Assembly: GCF_036226665.1 (NCBI RefSeq) | Contig: NZ_CP109007.1 | Span: forward strand, 1 to 64,000 | Source: Streptomyces sp. NBC_00691 | GTDB taxonomy: Bacteria > Actinomycetota > Actinomycetes > Streptomycetales > Streptomycetaceae | Length of the DNA stretch: 64,000 nucleotides | Direction of reading: 5' to 3' | Part shown: in pieces, positions 15,979 through 24,819 of the stretch | Position numbering within the stretch: the first letter of the stretch is position 1 | Layout: each line of letters begins with the position of its first letter | The notes under the pieces: generated by a model | Seen by the model: only the letters and a program-made list of their open reading frames with translations | Told to the model about the DNA's origin: nothing | The model's database searches: none | Program-made: the position numbers and the translations under genes

Positions 15979-16173
15979 TCAGTCGGCGGGGAGCCGCCGG
16001 GCCAGGTCGGCGGCGAGCTGGCCGGCGGCCTGACCGCGGGGGGTGAGATCGAGCGATTCCAGCAGCCGCAGGTACCTGACCGCGTCCCGGGCCTCCGCCG
16101 CCGTCAGCAGGGGGAGACGCGGCTCGCCCGCGTCGGGGTAGTCACCGGTCACGGGCTGTTCGTCAGTGTCCAC
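15979..16173 (-). CDS. Small acidic hypothetical protein
   Basis: A 64-residue protein, MDTDEQPVTGDYPDAGEPRL..., with a conserved-looking core LPLLTAAEARDAVRYLRLLESL. A truncated relative lies at about 42800-42926, so the sequence is under copying rather than chance. It follows the Ku gene on the same strand with a 45-base gap and may be co-transcribed. No known domain. Confidence 0.6.
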   Translation of the reverse strand: MDTDEQPVTGDYPDAGEPRLPLLTAAEARDAVRYLRLLESLDLTPRGQAAGQLAADLARRLPAD

Positions 16174-16218
16174 GAAGGGACCAACCCCGGGCGAGGCCTC
16201 CAGGACACGACCGGACGG

Positions 16219-17145
16219 TCAGGCGGTCTTCCGGCGGGTCGTCTTCTTCGCCGCGGTCTTCTTGGCCGGGGCCTTCTTCGCCGCCGCTGTCTTCTTCGCC
16301 GCGGTCTTCTTCTTCGGCTTCGGCATCTCGTGCACGGTGGCCGGCCCGCCGCTCTCGCCGCGACCTTCCTTCGCCTTCGCCACCGACGCCTCCAGCGCGG
16401 CCATGAGGTCGACCACCGGAGCCGTCGCCGTCTCCTCGCCCTCGGGCGCGGCAGGCTCGCGGTGCTCGGCCTTCGCGCTGATCACCTCGGTGAGGGCCTC
16501 GGTGTAGTGGTCGGTGACGTCCAGGTCATCGAGCGAGGCCACGGTCATCGTCTCCATCAGCGTGAGCGCGCCCTCGATCTCCTTCTCGCTGACGTCGGTC
16601 TCCGGCGGTGCGAGTTCGGCCGGGGAGCGGATCTCGTCGTCCCAGTGCAACCCCTGGATACTCAGGGCCTCGCCGACCGGGCGCAGCAGTCCGAGGCGTT
16701 CGCGGCCGCGCAGGGCGTACTTCACCACCGCGACCTTGTCGGTACGGCTGAGGGCCTGGCGCAGGAGGGTGTAGGGCTTCGAGGCCACCTCGCCCTTCGG
16801 GCGGGCGTAGTAGTCCCCGGCGCCGAAGGCGACGGGGTCGACGCTGTCGGCGTCGATGAACGCGACGACCTCGACGGCGCGGGCGGTGGGCAGCGGCATC
16901 CCGGACAGATCGTCCTCGGTGATCGGGATCAGCTGGTCCTTGGAGACCTCGTACGCCTTGCCGATGTCGTCCTCGGTGAGGACCTGGCCGTCGATCTCGC
17001 ACCGCTTCTGATAGCGCACCCGCCCGCCGTCCTCCACGTGGACCTGCCGGAAGTGCACATCATGCGACTCCGTCGCCGGCTCCAGAGTGATCGGCACGGT
17101 CACCAGACAGAAGCTGATGGCGCCGTTCCACATGGCTCGCGGCAT
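16219..17145 (-). CDS. ku: Ku protein, NHEJ
   Basis: A 308-residue bacterial Ku. MPRAMWNGAISFCLVTVPITL, then LTEDDIGKAYEVSKDQLIPITEDDL and PVAFGAGDYYARP are classic Ku core segments (residues 1-250). From about 275 a lysine/alanine tail (KKKTAAKKTAAAKK...) extends, the kind that mediates DNA binding and ligase recruitment in actinobacterial Ku. The protein binds DNA ends as a homodimer and recruits LigD; no ligD is in this window. Presence near a telomere is notable, since NHEJ repairs ends and can circularise linear replicons. ATG at 17145; ribosome site GAGGAGTGCGACTCG upstream is reasonable. Confidence 0.93.
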   Translation of the reverse strand: MPRAMWNGAISFCLVTVPITLEPATESHDVHFRQVHVEDGGRVRYQKRCEIDGQVLTEDDIGKAYEVSKDQLIPITEDDLSGMPLPTARAVEVVAFIDADSVDPVAFGAGDYYARPKGEVASKPYTLLRQALSRTDKVAVVKYALRGRERLGLLRPVGEALSIQGLHWDDEIRSPAELAPPETDVSEKEIEGALTLMETMTVASLDDLDVTDHYTEALTEVISAKAEHREPAAPEGEETATAPVVDLMAALEASVAKAKEGRGESGGPATVHEMPKPKKKTAAKKTAAAKKAPAKKTAAKKTTRRKTA

Positions 17146-17527
17146 CGAGTCGCACTCCTCGAAGGACGGCCCCCCTGGGCTCCGACCTCAGGCTAAGCAG
17201 ACCCGACCCGTGATCGCATGCCCCGGTGAGCAGAACGGAGCCAAGCTGGCTTGGTACGCGAGAACGGGAGTCGTTCGTCGGCGGCTTCGGGAGTCACCGC
17301 GCGGACCCGTCGCTTGATCAATGTCGATGAGTTCGGGAGTCACTCACGGCCGGGTGGGCGGTTTGGGGGCCACCCCTCGGTGAAGGCCCTGAGTTGCCGC
17401 CGTTGGCGGGCCGATGTCGTAGACCAGGCCCTCGATCTCGGCGTCGTGCCGCTGGCGCAGTTCACGTCAGGGGAGCGGATAGATTGGTGGCACTTTGTCC
17501 GCATGCACGCACTGAGATCAACTAACT
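17146..17527. other. Spacer with GGGAGTC repeats
   Basis: About 380 bases without a supported gene. GGGAGTC occurs three times (near 17266, 17290 and 17334), the last two within TTCGGGAGTCAC. No terminator or open frame with coding character was convincing. Confidence 0.4.
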
Positions 17528-17932
17528 GTGACCGACGCGACCCCTGAGATCACTGACCCCGAGATCATGCTGCTCGCTGAGAAGGTCTTCGACCTGGCGC
17601 GACATGGAGATACCGACGCACTCGCCGCGTATGTCGACGCTGGAGTTCCGGTCAACCACACCAACGATCAAGGGGCTTCGCTGCTTATGCTGGCCGCTTA
17701 TCACGGTCATGACGCTGCCGTGATCGCGCTCGTGGAGCGCGGTGCCGACCTAAATCGCACCGACGCCAAGGGGCAGACCCCTCTGTCTGGGGCCGTCTTC
17801 AAGAGCGAGGACGAGGTCGTGCGGACCCTGCTGGCGCATGGGGCGGACCCCTCTGCCGGGACTCCGTCCGCCATCGAGGTGGCTAACATGTTCAGCCGAC
17901 AGGACCTGCTGGAGCTGTTCACAGGCAAGTAG
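17528..17932 (+). CDS. Ankyrin-repeat protein
   Basis: A 134-residue protein. Repeats: residues 28-58 (DTDALAAYVDAGVPVNHTNDQG), 59-92 (SLLMLAAYHGHDAAVIALVERGADLNRTDAKG), 93-126 (TPLSGAVFKSEDEVVRTLLAHGADPS). Each has the TPL/SLL-xxA and GADxN ankyrin pattern. Ankyrin repeats mediate protein-protein contacts; the partner is unknown. Cytoplasmic, no signal. GTG start at 17528 without a clear ribosome site. Lower-GC codon use than its neighbours in places. Confidence 0.88.
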   Translation: MTDATPEITDPEIMLLAEKVFDLARHGDTDALAAYVDAGVPVNHTNDQGASLLMLAAYHGHDAAVIALVERGADLNRTDAKGQTPLSGAVFKSEDEVVRTLLAHGADPSAGTPSAIEVANMFSRQDLLELFTGK

Positions 17933-18057
17933 CGAACTCCCTGCTCTGGGGCGCAGTCACTGCTTCGCTCCGGCCCGGTGGCCGGCGAACGGCCGGCCGG
18001 GCCGGGGCACCGTTCAGCTGGGAGAACGGCCGGGGTCGCGGTCGGTACGTCGGCGCA

Positions 18058-18708
18058 GTGTGCGGGACCCTCGCGGTTGCCGCCACGATTTCCTCGACCA
18101 CCGCGGATGCCACGCCGGTGCACGCACAGATCGGGCGGACCGCCACTCTCGCTCCGGGTGCTGTGGCCGGAGCGAGGATTCCCGTGCCGCCGGTCGGCGC
18201 CAGCAGCCCGATCAGCATGTACGCGGCCAATGTGCCGCTGAGGCTCAATGTTTTCGCTACGCTCACCCTCGACTTCAAGGGCGGCATCAACCTGAAGACG
18301 AGGGCCGCCACGGAGGACGGGGCCCTGTTCGAGGTGGAGGGCTTCCGGGTGGAGGCGGACACCAGCCCGAGCACCCCCGACAGCGGAACCCTTATCGCCA
18401 TGACGCTGTCGGACAGCAAGCTCACGCCACTGAGCGTGCTGCGGCCCTCCAGCAGCAGCGGCTCGGAGATGCTCATCTACATGAACCTCACCGTGGAGGT
18501 CACCGACAAGGCCACCGGTGAAACCATCCAGACGCTGCACATGGACCCGACGAAGTACGCCACGCTGCGGGCGACCGACGTCAAGTCCTTCCCCCTCAAC
18601 AACCAGCTCTTCTCGCTCCAGGAGCCGGTCTCGTTCTTCGAGAAGGGCAACTCCGAGAGCCGCGGCACGCTGGAGGCCTTCGACGCCATCTTCAACCAGA
18701 GCGCCTAG
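18058..18708 (+). CDS. Putative exported hypothetical protein
   Basis: A 216-residue protein. The first 24 residues (MCGTLAVAATISSTTADATPVHA) look like the back end of a signal peptide with AxA cleavage, so the true start may be upstream; no ATG or GTG is available in the ~40 codons before it. The body is rich in beta-strand and serine/threonine, with VTDKATGETIQTLHMDP. No family recognised. Its stop codon TAG is the TAG of the CCTAG repeat that flanks the inserted IS481; the protein itself is not interrupted. Confidence 0.6.
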   Translation: MCGTLAVAATISSTTADATPVHAQIGRTATLAPGAVAGARIPVPPVGASSPISMYAANVPLRLNVFATLTLDFKGGINLKTRAATEDGALFEVEGFRVEADTSPSTPDSGTLIAMTLSDSKLTPLSVLRPSSSSGSEMLIYMNLTVEVTDKATGETIQTLHMDPTKYATLRATDVKSFPLNNQLFSLQEPVSFFEKGNSESRGTLEAFDAIFNQSA

Positions 18709-19757
18709 CTGTATTGATCACGAGCGTTGTTGACACCGGTCGGGTCTTGAACATGACGAAGACCTCCGGTGTGGTGGGAGCTGTCTAGGAACTCACCGCA
18801 CGGAGGTCTTCGTGTCCCACCGTAATGCCCGGCTGACCGTCGGTAGGCGCTTGCTGGTCGAACGTGTCTGCTCAGGCCGTCCGGTCGCCCATGTGGCGGC
18901 CGAGATGGGCATCTCCCGGGCCACGGCTCACAAGTGGATGCGCCGGTGGCGGGCCGAGGGCGACACCGGTCTGTATGACCGGTCCAGCCGACCTCGCTCG
19001 ACCCCGCACCGCACACCTGCCGCCGTCGAGGAACAGGTCTGCGGCCTGCGGCGGAGCCGCAAGCTCGGGCCCGCCCGGATCGGCCCGATCCTGGGCCTGC
19101 CGGCATCCACCGTCCATCGGATCCTCACCCGCCACCGACTCAATCGGCTGGCCTGGCTCGACCGCCCGACCGGCACCCCGATCCGCCGCTACGAACGCGA
19201 ACATCCCGGCGAGCTGATCCACGTGGACGTGAAGAAACTCGGCCGGATCCCCGACGGCGGCGGCCACCGCGTGCTGGGCCGCGACGCGGGCCGACCCGTC
19301 CGCGGCATGGGCTTCGACTACGTCCACTCCGCGGTCGACGACCACTCCCGCCTCGCCTACAGCGAGATCCACCCCGACGAGAAAGTCGCGACCTGCGCGG
19401 CCTTCCTGACCCGCGCGGCCACCTTCTTCCACGAGCACGGCATCACCCGCATCGAGCGGGTCCTGACCGACAACGCCTGGGCCTACCGCAAGGGCCTGGC
19501 CTGGAAGGCCGCTCTGGCCGACCTCGGCGCGACCGGCAAACTCACCCGCGCCTACCGGCCCCAGACCAACGGCAAGGTCGAACGCTTCAATCGCACCCTC
19601 CTCGACGAGTGGGCCTACCTGCGGCCCTACACCTCAAACAACGAGCGGACCGCAGCCCTGGCAGACTTCCTCCACACCTACAACCACCACCGCTGCCACA
19701 CCGCACTCGACGGACACCCGCCCATAAGCCGTGTCAACAACCCTGCGGGTCAATACA
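18709..19757 (+). mobile_element. IS481-family insertion sequence
   Basis: About 1049 bp. Left end TGTATTGATCACGAGC (from 18710) and right end, read inverted, TGTATTGACCCGCAGG share TGTATTGA and, farther in, GTTGTTGACAC. Flanks CCTAG at 18704-18708 and 19758-19762 form the target duplication. It holds one transposase gene. The duplicated TAG serves as the stop of the upstream gene and also of the transposase. Confidence 0.88.
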
Positions 19758-19762
19758 CCTAG
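18812..19762 (+). CDS. IS481-family transposase
   Basis: A 316-residue DDE transposase. N-terminal HTH (residues 8-45, VAHVAAEMGISRATAHKWMRRW), then a second HTH, then the rve catalytic core: IHVDVKKLGRIPDGGGHR (first Asp about 134), FDYVHSAVDDHSRLAYSE, VLTDNAWAYR (second Asp about 218) and RPQTNGKVERFNRTLLDEW (Glu about 253). The set is complete, so it is probably active. Terminates at the TAG of the target repeat just outside the element. Confidence 0.93.
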   Translation: MSHRNARLTVGRRLLVERVCSGRPVAHVAAEMGISRATAHKWMRRWRAEGDTGLYDRSSRPRSTPHRTPAAVEEQVCGLRRSRKLGPARIGPILGLPASTVHRILTRHRLNRLAWLDRPTGTPIRRYEREHPGELIHVDVKKLGRIPDGGGHRVLGRDAGRPVRGMGFDYVHSAVDDHSRLAYSEIHPDEKVATCAAFLTRAATFFHEHGITRIERVLTDNAWAYRKGLAWKAALADLGATGKLTRAYRPQTNGKVERFNRTLLDEWAYLRPYTSNNERTAALADFLHTYNHHRCHTALDGHPPISRVNNPAGQYT

Positions 19763-19857
19763 CCGGTGGACTGACGCGGGAAGCGACCGGCTCGAACGTC
19801 GATTGAGGGGCCCCTGCGACCAGGTGGCGGTCACAGGGGCCCTTGGGGTGCCAGGGG

Positions 19858-20286
19858 TCAGCCCAGGCGGAATTGCTGGTGGTCGCCGTCGCCGCCGGGC
19901 CACTGGACCAGGGCGGTGCCGTTGTCGGTGTCCTCACCGTGGACGGACAGGAACAGGCCGCTGTTGAGGTTCTGCAGGGCGAAGTACTCGTTGTCCTTCT
20001 GCACCAGGCGCCACTGCTGGTGTTCCTTGCCGGCGGTGTAGCCCCACTGCACGATCGCGGCACCGTTGTCATGGCTCTCGGCGTTCACCGACATCGCCTT
20101 GTTGCTGTGCACAGCACGGACGACGTAGTAGCCGCCGCTGGTGGCCTCCAGGTTCCACTTCTGGTGATCGCCATCGGCGAAGGGCCACTGCACGACCTCG
20201 GTGCCGTTGTCCTTCTTCTCGCCACGGACGGACACGGCCTTGTCACTGTGACGGGCGATCAGTGCGGCGGTGAAGACAGCAGCCAT
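19858..20286 (-). CDS. Single-domain RICIN (beta-trefoil) lectin
   Basis: A 142-residue protein that is one beta-trefoil: three subdomains with SDKAVSVRGEKKDNGTEVVQW/DHQKWNL, SNKAMSVNAESHDNGAAIVQW/EHQQWRL and SGLFLSVHGEDTDNGTALVQW/DHQQFRL. In such domains the QxW and DN-G motifs build carbohydrate sites. There is no signal peptide; GAGGACCCCC precedes the ATG at 20286. Intracellular or externally released by lysis; ligand unknown. Isolated between IS481 and an IS3 remnant, so possibly a passenger of transposition. Confidence 0.85.
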   Translation of the reverse strand: MAAVFTAALIARHSDKAVSVRGEKKDNGTEVVQWPFADGDHQKWNLEATSGGYYVVRAVHSNKAMSVNAESHDNGAAIVQWGYTAGKEHQQWRLVQKDNEYFALQNLNSGLFLSVHGEDTDNGTALVQWPGGDGDHQQFRLG

Positions 20287-20791
20287 GGGGGTCCTCATTC
20301 CAGGAGTGGGAAGACCAAGCCGGGGGTGTGCCGACCTGGCCGTGATGCCGGGCCCACCCTGCCAGCCACATCCACCCCGAAACGCCCTGATCGGGGCGAA
20401 ACCGCCCTCGCTGGCGAAGTGGAGGCACTCCGGGACCAGGTTTGCGCGGGCGCACAACCGGCCCTCTCCTATGGCCCCCGCTCGCCCGTCCATCCAGAGG
20501 ACCACCCCAATTGCTTCCGACCGGCCGGACAAGCCATCTACGAGGTCAACGGTCTGACCAGTGGCCACTCCAAGAACCTTCGACACACGGCCTAGGAGCC
20601 TTCGCGTTAGTGTGCCCTGCGCGTCGCGCAGCTCAGCCAGGGTGGTGCCGGTGCTCTCCTCGTAGGTGTCGGCGCTGTACCTGTGATAGCCGGCGAACAT
20701 GGACTGGCTCCAGCGACGTCGGCCGCGGAATCGGTTGGCACCCACAGCCACGGCCCAGTTGCCGTGGTAGCCGAGCGTCCACCTTCGGCGG
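20287..20791. other. Uncertain region between lectin and IS3 remnant
   Basis: A leftward frame is open through to the lectin start and begins MFAGYHRYSADTYEES, which looks protein-like for about 60 codons. However, there is no ribosome site and the later part is low-complexity. I treat it as a probable gene remnant, not a gene. Confidence 0.35.
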
Positions 20792-20969
20792 GCTGCAGAA
20801 GAACGTTCTCGACCGCAGGAAGTGGGCTACCCGCGAGAACCTGCGGTTCGCCATCGTGACCTGGATCGAGCGGACCTACCACCGCCGTCGCCGGCAAGGC
20901 GCACTCGGCTGACTGCCCCCCGTCGAATCCGGGACTGTCATGACCACACCGGCCTTCCAGGCCGCGTGA
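20792..20969 (+). pseudogene. IS3-family transposase C-terminal remnant
   Basis: Translation gives LQKNVLDRRKWATRENLR...WIERTYHRRRRQGALG, then a stop, then LPPVESGTVMTTPAFQAA, which is the typical end of an IS3 OrfB (residues after the DDE Glu). The catalytic domain is missing and an in-frame stop interrupts the rest, so only about 60 codons remain. Confidence 0.8.
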
Positions 20970-21083
20970 CTGAGCCTGTCACCCGAACCTGCGTCAGACC
21001 CGCTCGGCTTCCGCCTCGGATGCCGTGTTGCTCTATGGGGTGCCATAACGGATGTGACGCCCCCCACCGGAGGTAGTCAGCGT

Positions 21084-21476
21084 ATGAGTTCAAAGCGCAG
21101 CAAGAATCCAGCCCTGCCCGTACTTGACGACGCGTTCCGGCTCGAGTCGGTCAAGGACGCCGAAGAGTCCACCCGTGACTTGGCCGCGCGGCTGGCCACC
21201 ACCGAGCTGCGCCGTGTTTCCCACCCGGGCCGGGTCACCTGGGAGCCCACCGATCAGGCCGAGCCCGTTCCGGTCCCGCCGACCGTGGTCGACGGTGACG
21301 GGGACCTGTGGCTGCGGGACCAGGGCACTGGCACCTGGACCATGCCCGAGTTCAACCCGAAGGAGTTCCCGGACCGCTGTGGCGAGGTCTTGACGTGGAA
21401 CCAGCTTGCCTGCGAGTTCGGCCCGCTTACCGCACTGGCCGACGACCGCCGCATCGGCGGCGGCCGGCGCCGCTGA
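21084..21476 (+). CDS. Hypothetical protein
   Basis: A 130-residue protein, MSSKRSKNPALPVLDDAFRL..., with a central tryptophan-rich stretch (TWEPTDQAEP, DLWLRDQGTGTWTMPEFNPKEF). ATG at 21084 was preferred over an upstream GTG because GGAGGTAG lies about ten bases before it. No membrane or signal features and no recognised family. Followed by 420 bases without genes. Confidence 0.6.
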   Translation: MSSKRSKNPALPVLDDAFRLESVKDAEESTRDLAARLATTELRRVSHPGRVTWEPTDQAEPVPVPPTVVDGDGDLWLRDQGTGTWTMPEFNPKEFPDRCGEVLTWNQLACEFGPLTALADDRRIGGGRRR

Positions 21477-21897
21477 CCGCGCAGCCTTCGCCCGGATCGC
21501 AGTGTCGAAATCATGTCTCGATCCTGCACTCCCTTGGGATCAGGCAGACTCAGGAACGCCGGATACAGGCCAGCCCGGGTATCGCCCTGAGCACCCCGCT
21601 GACTGCCTTCCGTAGCCTCTGGTCCTGATGTGCTTCCCTGTCCAAGCGACCGAGCAGTCAGGCAGGCTAAGCGTCTCTGCATGGCGGCGGCACCCGGCCT
21701 GCTGCTCCATGGGGCGACCGAGCGGGAGACAGCGGTGCACCACAACAGACGAGAGCCGCGCGCAGTCGCGCAGCCCTCGTCCGGTGCGTGTCCATTGCCT
21801 CTGGAACGCCGCCTGGCTTGAGTCGTTCGGGTCGCCCGCTACCGGACTGTCGGGAAGCGGAGCCGATCTCGGTACCCGCAGGCGGAGGCGGTGAGGG
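21477..21897. other. Gene-free spacer
   Basis: I see no gene, hairpin or known element in these 420 bases. Composition is less GC-rich than the genes, as expected of untranslated or decayed DNA. Confidence 0.45.
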
Positions 21898-22101
21898 TTA
21901 CGCCGGGGTGATGTTCTCCGCCTGCGGGCCCTTCTGGCCCTGGGTGACGTCGAACGTCACCATCTGGCCCTCCTGCAGCTCACGGAAGCCCGAGGAGTTG
22001 ATCGCCGAGTAATGGGCGAAGACGTCCGGGCCGCCGCCGTCCTGGGCGATGAAGCCGAAGCCCTTCTCGGCGTTGAACCACTTCACAGTTCCCGTAGCCA
22101 T
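21898..22101 (-). CDS. CspA-family cold-shock protein
   Basis: A 67-residue single-stranded nucleic-acid-binding OB fold. RNP1 is intact as KGFGFIAQ (residues 13-20), and RNP2-type DVFAHYSAI (26-34) has His in place of the second conserved aromatic neighbour, as in Streptomyces SCP proteins. It melts RNA structure at low temperature and as a general RNA chaperone. The start ATG is followed by the family's [11 protein letters not shown] second family member lies at 29346. Confidence 0.95.
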   Translation of the reverse strand: MATGTVKWFNAEKGFGFIAQDGGGPDVFAHYSAINSSGFRELQEGQMVTFDVTQGQKGPQAENITPA

Positions 22102-22347
22102 GTCTCATGCCTTCCAGTCGATGAACGCCCCCCACAACATGCGGAAAGGCGGAGGTGATCGCCCTGGTTCCTGCGGCACAGCACAGCAAAAAGCCCACGC
22201 CTGAGGCGTGGGCAAAGGGAACTTCCGAACCACGACAGCTGACCCAGACGCTACACGCCCGCACACGCTGTCACCATAGGAAACGGGTACACGTCGTCCT
22301 TGGCGGGTGCGGGCAGGCCGGCGAGGTGCGACAGTCGCGCCCCTCGT

Positions 22348-22686
22348 TCAAGCCGCGGCCGTTGAATCTGCCGTTTCGGCGGCACGGCGGTGTTCGGCAT
22401 TGATGCGCTGGGCCTCTTCGAGCTGGTCCTCGAGGATGACGATCCGGCAGGCGGCCTCGATGGGGGCGCCCTGGTCAACGAGTTCCCGGGCGCGGGCGGC
22501 GATGCGGAGCTGGTAGCGGGAGTAGCGGCGGTGGCCACCCGGGGAGCGCAGCGGGGTGATCAGGCGGTGTTCGCCAAGCGCGCGGAGGAAGCCGGGGGTG
22601 GTGCCGAGCATCTCGGCGGCCCGGCCCATCGTGTAGGCGGGGTAGTCGTCGTCGTCGAGACGGCCGTACGAGTCGTCTGCTGTCAT
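22348..22686 (-). CDS. MerR-type HTH regulator
   Basis: A 112-residue protein with a winged-helix MerR N-domain at residues 14-60 (YTMGRAAEMLGTTPGFLRALGEHRLITPLRSPGGHRRYS, quoted by ends) and a C-terminal coiled-coil helix (VDQGAPIEAACRIVILEDQLEEAQRINAEHRRA). The short type, without an effector domain, commonly accompanies cold-shock genes in Streptomyces, as here. AGAGGTGAA precedes the ATG. Regulation of the neighbouring csp gene is inferred. Confidence 0.85.
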   Translation of the reverse strand: MTADDSYGRLDDDDYPAYTMGRAAEMLGTTPGFLRALGEHRLITPLRSPGGHRRYSRYQLRIAARARELVDQGAPIEAACRIVILEDQLEEAQRINAEHRRAAETADSTAAA

Positions 22687-22711
22687 TTCACCTCTCTGTG
22701 GAACGCGTGGA

Positions 22712-22744
22712 GGGGCCCGGGTGCCGTACTGGCACCCGGGCCCC
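22712..22744. terminator. Perfect 14-bp hairpin
   Basis: GGGGCCCGGGTGCC, loop GTACT, GGCACCCGGGCCCC, 26 bases upstream of the MerR start codon. As it precedes rather than follows the gene, it may insulate it from upstream transcription or be a leader structure. Confidence 0.6.
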
Positions 22745-23029
22745 GAAGGAACTGCTACACCATCTGCCGGCCCTGATGCTGCACCGGCCTTCTGTGTCCG
22801 CAGACCCGACCTGAATGCTGTCGGGGGTGCGGGGATCGCGGTTGCTTGACCGGAGACCACCTCACTATCGATGTCCTGCGGTACCCGGGCTCAAGGCATC
22901 TGCCCGGGCGATCCTGATGGTGCTCGGCTCCTCCGTTCTTCCCTCCGGGTCAATCACTTACCAAACGGGAACTGCGTACTGCTGGTGTTGCGTACTGCTG
23001 GCGGCCTGCCACAGCGCCACTTCGGCAGC

Positions 23030-23241
23030 CAGCCCCGTCGCCCGTCCTACGTCTGCTCTGGCTTAGAACCCCACTGCCGAACCTCCCGGTGCGCGCGCCC
23101 ACAGCCGACGCCTTCACCGAGGTACTGCTCACTGACTTCACCGCTGGGTACTGCGGTACTTCTCACGGCGGCCCCTGATCACTGCGGGCCACCCGGTCCG
23201 GTCACCAGTCCCGTCGCCGTCCTGCAACCGCTCTGGCTTCG
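23030..23241. repeat. Imperfect direct repeat, ~176 bp period
   Basis: CCCGTCGCC-GTCCT followed by CTCTGGCTT at about 23034-23063 recurs at about 23210-23239 with roughly four in five bases matching. Flanking sequence keeps some similarity on both sides, suggesting two diverged units. Confidence 0.5.
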
Positions 23242-23530
23242 AAACTCCATCACCGCACCGTCCTGCGAACTGCAATTGCGGATACTGCCGCCCGGCAGTT
23301 CATCTCTGCCGGGCCCTGCGGTCCTTCTTGGTTACGAGAGAAACCATAACCACACCATCGCCGAATGTCTACTGTGGCCAACATAGATTTCCGCGCGTCC
23401 GGCGATGAGGTAATCGACCTCGAACAGCGACACTGAGGGGCGCAGGGGCGGCCCCCGCCGGGTTGACCGCCATCGGCCGGGGCACAAGTACGGACAGACA
23501 GAACCGGGTATTGGCGATCGAGAGACCAAG

Positions 23531-23929
23531 GTGAACCTGATGGACGCGATGAGCGTCGATGTCGCAGCCGCCCGCTCCACCGCCTCCATCGCCGACGCCC
23601 GCGAGCGCACCCGGACCTTCCTCGACGGCCTCGTACGCCCGATCGGAGGTGGCGCTGCCGACACGGTGGTCCTGGTCGTCTCGGAACTCGTCACCAACGC
23701 CCTGCGCCATGCCGGCGGCACCTGCACCCTGGACCTGACCGCCCACCCGGACAGCATCGAGGTGGCCGTCCACGACCCCAGCCGGCAGGCGCCGCGCATG
23801 CGCACCCCCGACCTGAACGGCGGCACCGGAGGCTTCGGCTGGCCCATGGTCAACCGCCTCGCCCGCACCACCCACGTCACCGCCACCCCCAGCGGCGGCA
23901 AAACCGTACGCGCCTACCTGCCCCGCTAG
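23531..23929 (+). CDS. RsbW-type ATP-binding (anti-sigma kinase-like) protein
   Basis: A 132-residue HATPase_c protein of the kind abundant in Streptomyces. N-box VVLVVSELVTNALRHAGG (residues 48-65, Glu-Leu-x-x-Asn), then IEVAVHDPSRQAPRM and a G1 box GTGGFGWPMVNRLA. Such proteins phosphorylate STAS partners and bind sigma factors; STAS genes lie at 13355, 13645 and 48168. GTG at 23531; an ATG three codons later is an alternative. Its stop TAG forms part of the CTAG at which the next IS inserted. Confidence 0.88.
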   Translation: MNLMDAMSVDVAAARSTASIADARERTRTFLDGLVRPIGGGAADTVVLVVSELVTNALRHAGGTCTLDLTAHPDSIEVAVHDPSRQAPRMRTPDLNGGTGGFGWPMVNRLARTTHVTATPSGGKTVRAYLPR

Positions 23930-24819
23930 GCGGTGTCTTCAAATGATCACCGTTGGTGGATCATGGTGTCGTGATACGTCGTCATGAACTGTCCGATGCC
24001 GAGTGGGACTTCGTCCGGCCGTTGCTGCCCGAGTCGCTGCGGGGGCGGAAGCGGCTGGACGACCGCAGGGTCCTGAACGGGATCGTGTGGAAGTTCCGGA
24101 CCGGGACGGCCTGGCGAGATGTACCCGAGCGCTATGGTCCGTGGGCCACGCTGCACACGCGTTTTCGCAGGTGGGCGGCGGACGGCACGTTCGACCGCAT
24201 GCTGCGGGCCGCGCAGGCGAAGGCTGACGCGGCGGGCGACGTCGACTGGCTGGTGTCGGTCGATTCCACGGTCGTCCGAGCTCACCAGCATGCGGCCGGG
24301 GCTCGAAAAGGGGGCTCCGCGACCCCGCCCTCGGCCGGTCCAGAGGCGGTCTGACCAGCAAGATCCACCTGGCTTGTGACGGCCGTGGCCGTCCGCTCGG
24401 CTTCGTCCTCACGGGCGGCAACACCAACGACTGCACCCGGTTTACCACCGTGATGGAGACGATCCGGGTGCCCCGGATCGGACCCGGCCGTCCCCGTGTC
24501 CGGCCCGATCACGTCCTGGGCGACAAGGGCTACAGCTCGAAAGCGATCCGCACCTGGCTTCGCCGCCGCGGCATCGCCCATACGATCCCCGAGCGGGCCG
24601 ACCAGGCCCGCAACCGGGCCCGGCGAGGCAGCCGAGGTGGCCGCCCGCCGGCCTTCGACCGCGGGGCATGCAAGCACCGCAACGCCGTGGAACGCTGCTT
24701 CAACCGTCTCAAGCAGTGGCGCGGGATCGCCACCCGCTACGACAAGACCGCCGAATCCTATGAGGCAGCCGTCACCCTCGCATCACTCCTGATGTGGGCG
24801 TGACATTTGACGACAGGCC
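23930..24819 (+). mobile_element. IS5-family (IS427-group) insertion sequence
   Basis: About 890 bp. Left end GGCGGTGTCTTCAAATGATCA and inverted right end GGGCCTGTCGTCAAATGTCA share TGTC and TCAAATG. CTAG occurs on both sides (23926-23929 and 24820-24823) as target duplication. Contains two overlapping frames joined by a frameshift. Confidence 0.88.
23953..24803 (+). CDS. IS5-family transposase, two frames with frameshift
   Basis: First frame (23953-24354) has the DUF4096 start HELSDAEWDFVRPLLPE and first catalytic Asp in VSVDSTVVRAHQHAAG. The second frame runs to 24803 and carries the remaining motifs: LTSKIHLACDGRGRPLGFVLTGGNTND, VLGDKGYSS (second Asp) and ACKHRNAVERCFNRLKQWR (Glu). The shift happens near 24305-24313, where CGAAAAGGGGG gives an A4G5 slippery run, the usual programmed -1 site of this group. 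So it is likely functional, about 280 residues. Confidence 0.88.

Larger units (their letters stand above)
22687..23530. other. Gene-free region with hairpin and direct repeats
   Basis: About 840 bases. 22712-22744 forms a strong hairpin just upstream of the MerR gene, and 22950-23300 contains diverged direct repeats with GTACTGC-type motifs. No protein gene is supported. Could hold a leader RNA or be decayed DNA. Confidence 0.5.

Noticed and set aside
15970..17196. A 408-residue rightward frame opposite Ku
   Set aside because: Its sequence is the antisense of a well-recognised Ku gene; the same is true of the long frames opposite agcS, the giant ATPase, flotillin and the terpene gene.
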